Source of the DNA: an uncultured Burkholderiales bacterium
GTDB taxonomy: Bacteria; Pseudomonadota; Gammaproteobacteria; Burkholderiales; Burkholderiaceae_D
Assembly (NCBI GenBank): GCA_903904635.1
Contig: CAIVDH010000302.1
Location: 1-11,578, forward strand
DNA length: 11,578 nucleotides
Direction: 5' to 3'
The position numbers and the translations under genes were made by a program. Under the pieces are notes generated by a model. The model made no database searches. It had not been told where the DNA came from and saw nothing but the letters and a program-made list of their open reading frames with translations. Numbering within the stretch: position 1 is the first letter of the stretch; each line of letters opens with the position of its first letter. Positions 1-6,663 of this stretch are shown in pieces.

Positions 1-2626
1 ATCCTAAATTCCTGACAAGTTCAAGCATGCCTTTGTTATCTGATAGCGCCTCGCCAACCAGCGCATCCGTACCGCGCTGTTGAAAATAAGCGATCAGTTT
101 TTTCATTAGTAACTGCCCCAAGCCCTGCCCTTTCAAATCTGACCGCACAATAATGGCAAACTCTGCATGGATATTGTCGGGGTCTGCAATGGCACGCACA
201 ACACCCAGGGTTTCATCACTGCCATCAACACGTTTTCGAACGGCCACGAAGGCCATCTCACGGTCGTAATCAATTTGTGTCAGTCGTGCCAGTTGTGATG
301 GCTGTAGCTCACGCATATGCATGAATACTCTAAAGCGTACATCGATAGGATCGAGCGCAGCAAAAAAACGCAAATGCTCAGCGCCATCCTCGGGCCGTAT
401 CGGACGCAACAACAAAGTCGCATCCTGCCAATGGACTTCTTCTTCCAACTCATACGGATAGGGGCGGATCGCCAGGCGCGCATGTGGATCGCCTGCATAC
501 TGCGCCAATTTCACTCTCGCATCGAGTGCGATAACACCATCTGCATCTGCCAACAAAGGATTAATGTCGAGCTCAATGATTTCAGGAATTTCTGCCACTA
601 ATTGCGCCACCTGAATTAACACACCACAGACTGCATCAAGATCGGCCGCAGGTTTGTTGCGATACGCTGCCAGTAAGCTTGCAACCCGCGTGCGGCTGAT
701 CATGTCATGCGCTAATACCGAATTCAATGGCGGTAACCCCAGTGCATGGTCTTTCATCACTTCAACTGCGATACCACCCTGACCAAACAAAATAACAGGA
801 CCAAATATGGCATCGGTGGTGACCCCTATAATCAATTCACGCGCATCAGGACGACGCGCCATGGCCTGTACTGAAAACCCCTGCAAATGCGCATCGGGCC
901 GCAATTGTGCAAGACGCTGCTGCATATCATGGGCAGCCATTTCTACAGCTTCTGAACTATTAAGATCCAGCATCACGCCACCAACTTCTGTCTTATGGCT
1001 GATATCAGGCGAAAGCAATTTGACCGCCACCGGAAAACCTATCTGAGCTGCCAGCAATGCTGCATCACTGGCGGAAGACGCAATACGGGTATCCACCACA
1101 GGTATATGCGCTGCGATCAGTAAATCTTTGGACTCAGGCTCGGTTAGCATGGTGCGTCCTGATGCCAGCACATGGTCTATGATCGCCCGCGCTTTAATGA
1201 GGTCCACCCGCTTATGTGCTGCATCAACTGGAGGTACCTGCATTAACAGTTGCTGATTGCGGTGATACTCAACCACTTGCATGAATGCTTCTACCGCCTG
1301 TTCTGGTGTACCAAATTGCGGTATGCCCGCCTGAGAAAATAATTGTCTGGCCTCTGCTACGGCAGCCCCGCCGAGCCAAGATGCGGCCAAATAGCGTTGT
1401 GAGGATTGCACTACTGGTTTTAGTACGCGCGCTATCTCGCCGCTGGGCACAATCGCCGTGGGCGCATGGATGAACAACACGGGATTATGCGGTTGATGTT
1501 TCTGTAAAATTTCCAGCGCTTGCCGATATCGCTCAGCTGGCGCATCACCAATAATGTCTACCGGATTACCGTGCGACCAGTTCGACGGCAACACGGCATT
1601 TAAGGCGTCCATCGTCGCGCCAGATAATGTGGCCAGCTTGCCACCACTATTAATTAATGCATCGGTGGCCATCACACCGGGGCCACCACCATTGGTGAGA
1701 ATAATTAATTCTTCACTCAGCAAAGGTCTGGCATGGGCCAGCGTTTCAACCGCTTCAAACAATGACTCGGTCGTCAATACACGTAACATACCGGCACGAC
1801 GTATTGCGGCGTCATAGACAGCATCTGAGCCGGCTAGTGCGCCGGTGTGTGAAGCTGCAGCGCGAGCACCCTCTGGTGCGCGACCTGCTTTCACAATCAG
1901 TACCGGTTTGCTGCGCGCTGCAGCACGGGCAGCAGACATGAATTTGCGTGCATGCTTAATGTCTTCGATATAAAGCAATATTGCCTGCGTTTCTGCATCA
2001 CTGGCCAGGTAGTCCAGCACATCGCCGAAATCCACATCATCGGCATCGCCCAGGGAAATAAAATGTGAAAAGCCGATATTGCGTGAACGCGCCCAGTCGA
2101 GTACTGCGGTGACTAACGCGCCGGATTGCGACACAAAGGCTATTTTTCCGGGTAATGCATCAATATGCGCAAAGCTGGCATTAAGATGCGCGCCCGGCAC
2201 CAGCAAGCCTACGCAGTTGGGGCCAAGTATGCGCAGCAAATGGGGTTGTGCGGCCTCCAGCATTTTTTCTCTATAGCTCTTGCCATCACCGCTATCTGCA
2301 TTCATGCCCGCTGTCAGAACGACTACGGCACGCGAACCTTTCGCACCAAGCGCGCTGATAATGCCGGGCACACTTGCTGGCGGCGTGGCAATCACGGCTA
2401 GCTCTGGCACTTGCGGCAGGCTGGCAATATCAGGGTAGACCGGTAAACCCAGTAATTGCTTATGATGCGGATTGACCGCCATGATGCGGCCATCAAGCTC
2501 TGTCGGATTACGTCCACCTATTAAATTTGATAACACTGTTGCGCCCACACTATGCAGACGATCACTAGCGCCTATCAACACAACTGATTGGGGCTTGAAT
2601 AAATAGCGCAGATTACGAATGCTCAT
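1..2626 (-). CDS. Pat-like protein lysine acetyltransferase: NDP-forming acyl-CoA synthetase fused to GNAT (3' end cut by window)
   Basis: Translating the minus strand from the ATG at 2626 gives 875 uninterrupted codons that run off the left edge. The N-terminus is a CoA-binding Rossmann domain (SVVLIGASD near residue 14), followed by the succinyl-CoA-synthetase-like ligase region with SHTGALAGSD around His260. An ATP-grasp domain spans about 485-710 (SHKTEVGGV with His544, then IELDINPL). A GNAT domain starts near 735 and carries the acetyl-CoA loop KGQGLGQLL. Family members are close to 900 aa, so only a few C-terminal residues should be missing. In enterobacteria and relatives, Pat acetylates lysines of enzymes such as acetyl-CoA synthetase in the cytoplasm. 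Residues equivalent to the catalytic Glu and both His of ADP-forming acetyl-CoA synthetase are present here (Glu221, His260, His544). An AAGAAAG stretch precedes the ATG as ribosome binding site. The gene is divergent from a usp gene, with an FNR-type box between them. Family is certain; substrate is unknown. Confidence 0.93.
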   Translation of the reverse strand, partial: MSIRNLRYLFKPQSVVLIGASDRLHSVGATVLSNLIGGRNPTELDGRIMAVNPHHKQLLGLPVYPDIASLPQVPELAVIATPPASVPGIISALGAKGSRAVVVLTAGMNADSGDGKSYREKMLEAAQPHLLRILGPNCVGLLVPGAHLNASFAHIDALPGKIAFVSQSGALVTAVLDWARSRNIGFSHFISLGDADDVDFGDVLDYLASDAETQAILLYIEDIKHARKFMSAARAAARSKPVLIVKAGRAPEGARAAASHTGALAGSDAVYDAAIRRAGMLRVLTTESLFEAVETLAHARPLLSEELIILTNGGGPGVMATDALINSGGKLATLSGATMDALNAVLPSNWSHGNPVDIIGDAPAERYRQALEILQKHQPHNPVLFIHAPTAIVPSGEIARVLKPVVQSSQRYLAASWLGGAAVAEARQLFSQAGIPQFGTPEQAVEAFMQVVEYHRNQQLLMQVPPVDAAHKRVDLIKARAIIDHVLASGRTMLTEPESKDLLIAAHIPVVDTRIASSASDAALLAAQIGFPVAVKLLSPDISHKTEVGGVMLDLNSSEAVEMAAHDMQQRLAQLRPDAHLQGFSVQAMARRPDARELIIGVTTDAIFGPVILFGQGGIAVEVMKDHALGLPPLNSVLAHDMISRTRVASLLAAYRNKPAADLDAVCGVLIQVAQLVAEIPEIIELDINPLLADADGVIALDARVKLAQYAGDPHARLAIRPYPYELEEEVHWQDATLLLRPIRPEDGAEHLRFFAALDPIDVRFRVFMHMRELQPSQLARLTQIDYDREMAFVAVRKRVDGSDETLGVVRAIADPDNIHAEFAIIVRSDLKGQGLGQLLMKKLIAYFQQRGTDALVGEALSDNKGMLELVRNLG

Positions 2627-2671
2627 CGTCGACTTTCTTAATTTTCAAAGTGTGACTACTCAATATTGCAA

Positions 2672-2685
2672 TTGATCTGAATCAA
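2672..2685. promoter_or_regulatory. FNR/Anr-type operator, perfect consensus palindrome
   Basis: The 14 bases TTGATCTGAATCAA match the FNR/Anr consensus TTGAT-N4-ATCAA at all ten defined positions. The site is intergenic, 46 bp upstream of the pat-like ATG and about 194 bp upstream of the first usp ATG. Neither side shows a good -10 hexamer at exact class II spacing. Weak candidates on the usp side (TACTAT at 2738-2743, GATATT at 2729-2734) would place the box farther upstream, near class I positions. Which gene it controls, and whether by activation or repression, is not decided by the sequence. Anr control of usp genes is known in Pseudomonas. Confidence 0.8.
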
Positions 2686-2769
2686 ATTTTATAAAAAGAT
2701 TTTTTCATTGCTCTGATTTTCTTGTACAGATATTTACTACTATGTTCACGCTATCGCGCACTTAGTTTT

Positions 2770-2790
2770 TTCTGATGCACTTAATCAGAA
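2770..2790. repeat. Short inverted repeat in the usp leader/promoter region
   Basis: TTCTGAT (2770-2776) and ATCAGAA (2784-2790) form a perfect 7-bp inverted repeat around a 7-base spacer. It lies 88 bp before the ATG of the two-domain usp gene. It could be an operator half-site pair or a hairpin in the 5' leader. No T-run follows, so it is not a convincing terminator. The rest of the 2627-2878 gap is AT-rich and shows no open reading frame or RNA gene that I recognise. Confidence 0.35.
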
Positions 2791-2878
2791 GGTGTAGTCA
2801 TAAAGCTATTAGTTCTAAGTTATTATTTTTAAGATCAAATACTCTACTTAATTTCACCTCATAGCCAAGGATCACCGC

Positions 2879-3718
2879 ATGTCCTACAAAACTATCCTGG
2901 TTCACGTTGATCAGTCTTCTCATGCTGCAGAACGTATACGTCTGGCTGCTTCCATTGCGCTAAGCGAAGGTGCCCATCTGATTGGCGCCGCAATGACTGG
3001 TATCTCGCGTTATGTATTTGATAGCGGTGCTATTAATTCTCATGATCCAACGTTGGCACACCATGTAGAATTTTTACGTAAATATGCACAAGATGCGTTG
3101 CACACATTTGAAAAACTGGCAGAACAAGCTGGCGTGCCATCAATAGAATCACGCCTGGTTGATGATGATGCCGCCGGTGGTTTGGTTTTACAGGCGCGTT
3201 ATGCCGATCTGGTTGTGATAGGTCAAACTGATCCCAATTCAACGACACCCGGCGTGATGTCAGATTTCCCTGAATATGTCGTCATGCACAGCGCTCGCCC
3301 TGTACTGATTGTTCCTTATGCAGGACAGTTTTGTAAAAGCATTACACATCCACTCATAGCATGGGATGCCAGCATCACCGCCATGCATGCCATTACTGCC
3401 GCGCTGCCAATTTTGATACAGGCTAAAGAAGTGGATCTCGTTATATTCAATGCCGAAGGGCAGGATGATGCGCATGGCCAAGAGCCCGGTGCAGATGTCG
3501 CGCTGCATCTTGCACGCCATGGCGTTTTGATTAATGTCATCAATCAAAACGTCGCATTTGATGCAGGTGAAGCGCTGTTGTCTCTTGCAGCTGACCTGGG
3601 GGCTGATTTGATCGTCATGGGCGGGTATGGTCACTCACGTTTTCGCGAAATTATGCTTGGTGGTGTCACGCGGACCATACTGTCATCAATGACCGTACCA
3701 GTCCTGATGGCGCACTGA
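2879..3718 (+). CDS. Tandem-domain universal stress protein (UspA family)
   Basis: This 279-aa cytoplasmic protein contains two Usp domains, about residues 1-147 and 155-279. The first begins with the typical KTILVHVD strand but lacks the nucleotide-binding glycine motif in its second half (IGQTDPNSTTPGVMSDF). The second keeps G248-x2-G251-x9-G261, with Gly262 and Val263-Thr264 where the classical motif has Ser/Thr; this version is common in proteobacterial two-domain Usps. Tandem Usps of this size usually bind ATP or an adenine nucleotide in one half and aid survival under starvation, oxygen limitation or respiratory stress. An AAGGAT ribosome binding site sits 6-7 bases before the ATG. The gene is divergent from the pat-like gene, across a gap with an FNR box, and convergent with the second usp gene. 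The family call is firm; the particular stress it serves is inferred only from the FNR box. Confidence 0.93.
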   Translation: MSYKTILVHVDQSSHAAERIRLAASIALSEGAHLIGAAMTGISRYVFDSGAINSHDPTLAHHVEFLRKYAQDALHTFEKLAEQAGVPSIESRLVDDDAAGGLVLQARYADLVVIGQTDPNSTTPGVMSDFPEYVVMHSARPVLIVPYAGQFCKSITHPLIAWDASITAMHAITAALPILIQAKEVDLVIFNAEGQDDAHGQEPGADVALHLARHGVLINVINQNVAFDAGEALLSLAADLGADLIVMGGYGHSRFREIMLGGVTRTILSSMTVPVLMAH

Positions 3719-3755
3719 TTTTTCAGACTGAATTTTCACACTGCGTTTTATTTGA

Positions 3756-3779
3756 CGCTGGCCTGCATTCAGGCCGGCG
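3756..3779. terminator. Hairpin between convergent usp genes, possible bidirectional terminator
   Basis: CGCTGGCCTG (3756-3765) can pair with CAGGCCGGCG (3770-3779) around a CATT loop. This gives a 10-bp stem with a single G-T wobble. It spans the stop codon of the leftward usp gene (3769-3771) and lies 38 bp after the stop of the rightward one. Neither strand has a clean T-run immediately after the stem, so factor-independent termination is uncertain. The placement between two converging genes is the main support. Confidence 0.45.
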
Positions 3780-4218
3780 GCTGACGATACACCATCACCG
3801 GTATGGTGCTATGCGCAAGCACGCGCTGGGTTTCACTACCAAGCAAAAGTTTGTCCAGACCTCTGCGCCCATGTGAAGCCATCCAGATCAGATCACATTG
3901 CTGGTCTTTAGCTATAGCGATGATTTCTTCATACGGATGCACTGCACGTCTGGCCATTGCTATGCAAGGCACATTGGCAAGCTTGGCCTGTGCAGTGAGT
4001 TTATCCACATACTGCTGCGCAATCTGATCCTGCGCATCTTCATACATGGTGATGTCCACCATCGCACCCGCTTCAGGCATCAGCATATAAGGATAAAGCT
4101 GCGCTACCGAGAGACCAAAAATGGATGCGCCGGTTGCAGCAGCAAACTCTATCGCTGACTTGACAGCCTTATCAGATAGCGGCGAGCCATCGGTGGGAAC
4201 GAGGATTTTCTTGAACAT
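3769..4218 (-). CDS. Single-domain universal stress protein (UspA family)
   Basis: The product is 149 aa, the normal length for a one-domain Usp. It starts with FKKILVPTDGS, with Asp10 at the adenine-contact position. Near the C-terminus is the nucleotide loop A114-S-H-G117-(9 residues)-G127-S128, which is the ATP-binding G-x2-G-x9-G-S motif with the first Gly replaced by Ala. ATP binding is therefore likely but not certain. It ends with the usual IPVMVYR strand. An AAAGG ribosome binding site sits 6 bases before the ATG. Upstream lie an extended -10-like element and an FNR-type box at class II spacing, so induction under low oxygen is a reasonable inference. The gene faces the tandem usp gene tail to tail, and 77 bp separate its start from the end of the kinase gene behind it. 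Confidence 0.93.
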   Translation of the reverse strand: MFKKILVPTDGSPLSDKAVKSAIEFAAATGASIFGLSVAQLYPYMLMPEAGAMVDITMYEDAQDQIAQQYVDKLTAQAKLANVPCIAMARRAVHPYEEIIAIAKDQQCDLIWMASHGRRGLDKLLLGSETQRVLAHSTIPVMVYRQPPA

Positions 4219-4258
4219 GACTAGCCTTTATTGATATTGATGCAATCAGGTCAGTCTG

Positions 4259-4267
4259 ACTCTAACA
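4259..4267 (-). promoter_or_regulatory. Candidate extended -10 element for the single-domain usp gene
   Basis: On the minus strand the bases TGTTAGAGT read as TGn plus TAGAGT, a four-of-six match to TATAAT with the extended TG. Its hexamer centre is 31 bp downstream of the centre of the FNR-like box at 4286-4299, which fits a class II FNR promoter (box near -41.5). The predicted transcript would start near 4252 and have a leader of about 33 bases. The match by itself is moderate; the spacing gives it weight. Confidence 0.5.
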
Positions 4268-4285
4268 AAAAGACTCAAAAAAAAA

Positions 4286-4299
4286 TTGACTTGTATCAA
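4286..4299. promoter_or_regulatory. FNR/Anr-type operator upstream of the single-domain usp gene (one mismatch)
   Basis: TTGACTTGTATCAA (plus strand) matches TTGAT-N4-ATCAA at nine of ten defined bases. It is followed on the minus strand by a run of nine T and then a TGTTAGAGT extended -10-like element at class II spacing. The box overlaps the stop codon and last codon of the kinase gene (stop at 4296-4298), so promoter and coding sequence are interleaved. The kinase gene is on the same strand, so its 3' end runs through this promoter. Confidence 0.68.
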
Positions 4300-5285
4300 A
4301 GCGACCAAAGAGGCGCCTCATCCATTAGCGCTACCTGCTCACGCAACTCAAGTATCCGATCCTGCCAGTAGCGAACGGTATTAAACCAAGGGAATGCAAG
4401 CGGAAATGCCGGATCATCCCAGCGCCTGGCCAGCCAGTATGAATAATGTAAAAGCCGCAACGTGCGCAATGCCTCAACCAAATGCAACTGCCGCGGATCA
4501 AATTCAAAAAAATCTTCATAGCCTGCCAGCACATCAGCTAGCTGCGTTGTCATATCAGCACGTTCGCCAGATAACAGCATCCACAAATCCTGTATCGGTG
4601 GCCCATTGCGACTGTCATCAAAATCCACAAAATGCGGACCACCGTCAGTCCACAGCACATTACCAACATGACAATCACCATGTAGCCGACATTGCAAGGT
4701 GTCGCCTGCACGGGCATAGCAACGCTCTACACCTGCGATGGCCTGTGCGCTGACGCTCTTCCAGCTCTCCAACAACTCCGCTGGTATGAAATCATGCGCT
4801 AGCAACCATGCACGAGGCTCGACACCAAAGGTCTGTAAATCAATCGCAGGTCTGGCTGCATAGGTTGTAATGGCGCCCACTGCATGAATACGCCCCATCA
4901 ACCGCCCCAGCCATTCCAATGTATCGGGCCGGTCAAGTTCTGGCGCACGCCCGCCCTGACGGGGAAATACGGCAAAACGAAAGCCCTGATAATGCAGCAG
5001 CGTCTGATGATTGAAGGCCAGCGGTGCTACTACAGGGATTTCCTGCTCTACCAATTCTTGTACAAAATAATGCTCTTCCAAGATCGCCGCATCACTCCAG
5101 CGCTGTGGCCGGTAAAACTTGGCAACGACCGGTCCGCCCTGCTCCATGCCTATCTGATAAACACGGTTTTCATAACTGTTCAAGGCTAGCAGCCGACCGT
5201 CTGCCTCCAGCCCCACGCTGGCTAAAGCATCAAGTACGACTTCAGGCCCGAGCTGGGAAAAGGAATGGTCAGGAGGTGCGTTCAT
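4296..5285 (-). CDS. srkA: SrkA/YihE-type stress response serine/threonine kinase (APH-like fold)
   Basis: The protein closely follows E. coli SrkA (YihE/RdoA) along its whole length. It has LNSYENRVYQ near the N-terminus, a VAKFYRP strand with the ATP-contacting Lys, the catalytic loop HGDCHVGN, then VDFDDSRNGP with the metal-binding Asp, and QDLWMLL. SrkA is a cytoplasmic kinase of the aminoglycoside phosphotransferase fold that counters cell-death signalling under oxidative and envelope stress in E. coli. I chose the ATG at 5285 (MNAPPDHSF, 329 aa) because E. coli SrkA begins at the equivalent point. An in-frame ATG at 5294 would add three residues, and neither start has a clear Shine-Dalgarno. 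The gene is divergent from the yecA-like gene and sits directly behind the single-domain usp gene on the same strand, in keeping with a stress role. All key kinase residues are present. Confidence 0.9.
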   Translation of the reverse strand: MNAPPDHSFSQLGPEVVLDALASVGLEADGRLLALNSYENRVYQIGMEQGGPVVAKFYRPQRWSDAAILEEHYFVQELVEQEIPVVAPLAFNHQTLLHYQGFRFAVFPRQGGRAPELDRPDTLEWLGRLMGRIHAVGAITTYAARPAIDLQTFGVEPRAWLLAHDFIPAELLESWKSVSAQAIAGVERCYARAGDTLQCRLHGDCHVGNVLWTDGGPHFVDFDDSRNGPPIQDLWMLLSGERADMTTQLADVLAGYEDFFEFDPRQLHLVEALRTLRLLHYSYWLARRWDDPAFPLAFPWFNTVRYWQDRILELREQVALMDEAPLWSL

Positions 5286-5302
5286 GGCAAGCATTGTATG
5301 CG

Positions 5303-5325
5303 GCTTAGGGCTTTGTGCCTTAAGC
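5303..5325. repeat. Imperfect palindrome between srkA and the yecA-like gene
   Basis: GCTTAGGGC (5303-5311) pairs with GCCTTAAGC (5317-5325) over nine positions, with one G-T wobble and a 5-base spacer. It lies 18 bp upstream of the kinase start and about 42 bp upstream of the yecA-like start. It could be an operator serving either divergent gene, or a leader hairpin. I do not recognise it as the site of a known regulator. No strong -10/-35 pair is visible on either side. Confidence 0.4.
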
Positions 5326-5366
5326 GGTTACACTGCGTCCTTACTTTTTTCTTGCAAAGCCCAATC

Positions 5367-5957
5367 ATGTCCGCTGATCCCTTATTAACTGATGCAGAAT
5401 TCGAAGAGCTGGACAATTTCCTGATGTCAGATCGTTGCGGCGATGAGTCTATGACTATGGATGCACTGCATGGCATGTTGACCGCTATTGCAGTTTGCCC
5501 TGACACAGTCGCAATTGAAGAATGGCTGCACATGGTGTGGGGCCCGGATTTGGAAGATGCGCCGGCCTTTACCTCACCACAGGAAGCTGCGCGTATCAGT
5601 GAACTCATGCAGCGCATGCTAAAAGAAATTTCACTCACGCTGCAAATAGCGCCCAAAGATTTTGAGCCGCTGTTTTGTGAACATGAATGGAAAGGCAAGC
5701 AAGTGTTGGATGCAGAATCCTGGGCCTGGGGCTTTATGGAAGGTACGGGGCTGCGCGAAGAAACATGGCAGACACTGTGGGACGCGCCCGAGGCTGACTT
5801 GCTGCGACCAATTTATCTGCTAGGCGCCGAAGAAATCGAAGAGGAAGAAATGGCACTGGTGGATGATCCGGCCAAGTGCCATAAACTTGCGCTGGAAATT
5901 GAAAGTGCAGTTGAAAAAATTTATCGTTACTGGCGCAATAAGATCACCAAGCACTGA
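5367..5957 (+). CDS. YecA/UPF0149 family protein without SEC-C tail
   Basis: The 196-aa product follows the helical UPF0149 domain of E. coli YecA and YgfB. The shared points are an N-terminal LTDAEFEELDNFL helix, the MDALHGMLTAIAVCP segment, EEWLHMVWG, FEPLFCEHE and WAWGFMEGTGL. Full-length YecA ends in a short Cys-rich SEC-C zinc motif. This protein stops at YWRNKITKH before that point and has no CPCGSG sequence. No biochemical role can be assigned from sequence. The start at 5367 (MSADPLL) is chosen because the domain begins there; the frame stays open upstream, but that stretch lies in the divergent promoter region and is unlike the family. The ribosome binding site is weak (GCAAAG). The acidic run EEIEEEEMALVDD near residue 155 is notable. 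The gene converges with orn 51 bp downstream. Confidence 0.85.
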   Translation: MSADPLLTDAEFEELDNFLMSDRCGDESMTMDALHGMLTAIAVCPDTVAIEEWLHMVWGPDLEDAPAFTSPQEAARISELMQRMLKEISLTLQIAPKDFEPLFCEHEWKGKQVLDAESWAWGFMEGTGLREETWQTLWDAPEADLLRPIYLLGAEEIEEEEMALVDDPAKCHKLALEIESAVEKIYRYWRNKITKH

Positions 5958-5973
5958 TCGCATGTATCTTGGC

Positions 5974-6011
5974 TTGATGATCAGCTATTGATGATCAGCT
6001 ATTGATGATCA
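5974..6011. repeat. 14-bp tandem repeat, about 2.7 copies, over the orn stop codon
   Basis: The unit TTGATGATCAGCTA occurs at 5974-5987 and again, identical, at 5988-6001. The first ten bases recur at 6002-6011. The third copy contains the orn stop codon (6009-6011 on the minus strand). The array fills most of the gap between the convergent yecA-like and orn genes. It looks like a slippage-type micro-duplication. No standard terminator is seen in this gap. Confidence 0.9.
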
Positions 6012-6596
6012 AAGCTTAATGAAATGCTCGCGGTAGTAACGCAGCTCTTCTATCGATTCAATAATGTCTGCTAATGCCGTATGCATCTGATGTTTTTTGA
6101 AACCGGCTGCCAGTTCAGGTTTCCAGCGCTTGCATAATTCTTTGAGTGTGGATACGTCCAGATTGCGATAATGAAAAAACGCTTCCAGTTCGGGCATGCC
6201 TCGCGCCATGAAGCGTCGATCCTGACAGATGGAATTGCCGCACATGGGCGATTTACCGGCTGGTACATATTTTTTCAGGAAAGCGATCAGCTCGGTACTG
6301 GCCTGGGCTTCTGTAACAGTTGAAGCCTTGACTCTGTCTATCAGACCTGAACGGCCATGCGTGCCTTTGTTCCAGGCGTCCATGCCGTCTAACATCGCAT
6401 CGCTCTGGTGTATGGCAAATACCGGTCCCTGCGCGAGGATATTGAGATCAGGGTCAGTCACCACTGCTGCCACTTCGATAATTTTTTCTTTGTCAGGATC
6501 TAAGCCCGTCATTTCCATATCGATCCAGACCAGATTGAATTCATTGGGACGGACGACTATTTCGGGGTTAGGATGCGCTTCGGTGGCTTGTGACAT
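6009..6596 (-). CDS. orn: Oligoribonuclease (3'-5' exoribonuclease, DEDDh family)
   Basis: Orn degrades two- to five-nucleotide RNAs, mainly dinucleotides including pGpG from cyclic-di-GMP breakdown, to mononucleotides in the cytoplasm. It is essential in many proteobacteria. The 195-aa product has the full DEDDh set: Asp26 and Glu28 in [11 protein letters not shown], Asp126 in [10 protein letters not shown], and His172 and Asp177 in MHTALADI. The segments [39 protein letters not shown] and the end YYREHFIKL are near-identical to E. coli Orn. It has about 14 extra N-terminal residues relative to E. coli. The ATG at 6596 is supported by AAGGAAAG just upstream. It is divergent from the M48 protease gene, with a 67-bp gap. 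The identification is secure. Confidence 0.97.
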   Translation of the reverse strand: MSQATEAHPNPEIVVRPNEFNLVWIDMEMTGLDPDKEKIIEVAAVVTDPDLNILAQGPVFAIHQSDAMLDGMDAWNKGTHGRSGLIDRVKASTVTEAQASTELIAFLKKYVPAGKSPMCGNSICQDRRFMARGMPELEAFFHYRNLDVSTLKELCKRWKPELAAGFKKHQMHTALADIIESIEELRYYREHFIKL

Positions 6597-6663
6597 AATT
6601 GCTTTCCTTGGTAAACAGCCCTTCTGAGTGGCTGCGAATTAATCATTTTCTCATAGGCAGGGT

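Noticed and set aside
317..2401. Several plus-strand open frames of 60-95 codons in the first 2.4 kb
   Set aside because: All are antisense shadows of the long pat-like gene, which stays open on the minus strand from 2626 to the window edge.
3260..3634. 124-codon frame opposite the tandem usp gene
   Set aside because: It is antisense to a confident Usp domain and has no ribosome site or motif.
4231..4244. TTGATATTGATGCA as a further FNR-like box just upstream of the single-domain usp start
   Set aside because: Two or more mismatches in the second half-site, and the position would be inside the predicted leader.
5282..5698. Antisense open frame of 138 codons over the yecA-like gene
   Set aside because: It is a shadow of a clear UPF0149 coding region, with no family signature of its own.
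6002..6012. TTGATGATCAA as a possible FNR box
   Set aside because: The half-sites are separated by one base instead of four, and the match arises from the 14-bp tandem repeat.
6229..6627. 132-codon open frame opposite orn
   Set aside because: It lies antisense to a highly conserved oligoribonuclease and its translation has no recognisable domain.
6616..6634. CAGCC/GGCTG inverted repeat between orn and the M48 protease gene
   Set aside because: Only five pairs with a nine-base loop; expected by chance at this frequency.
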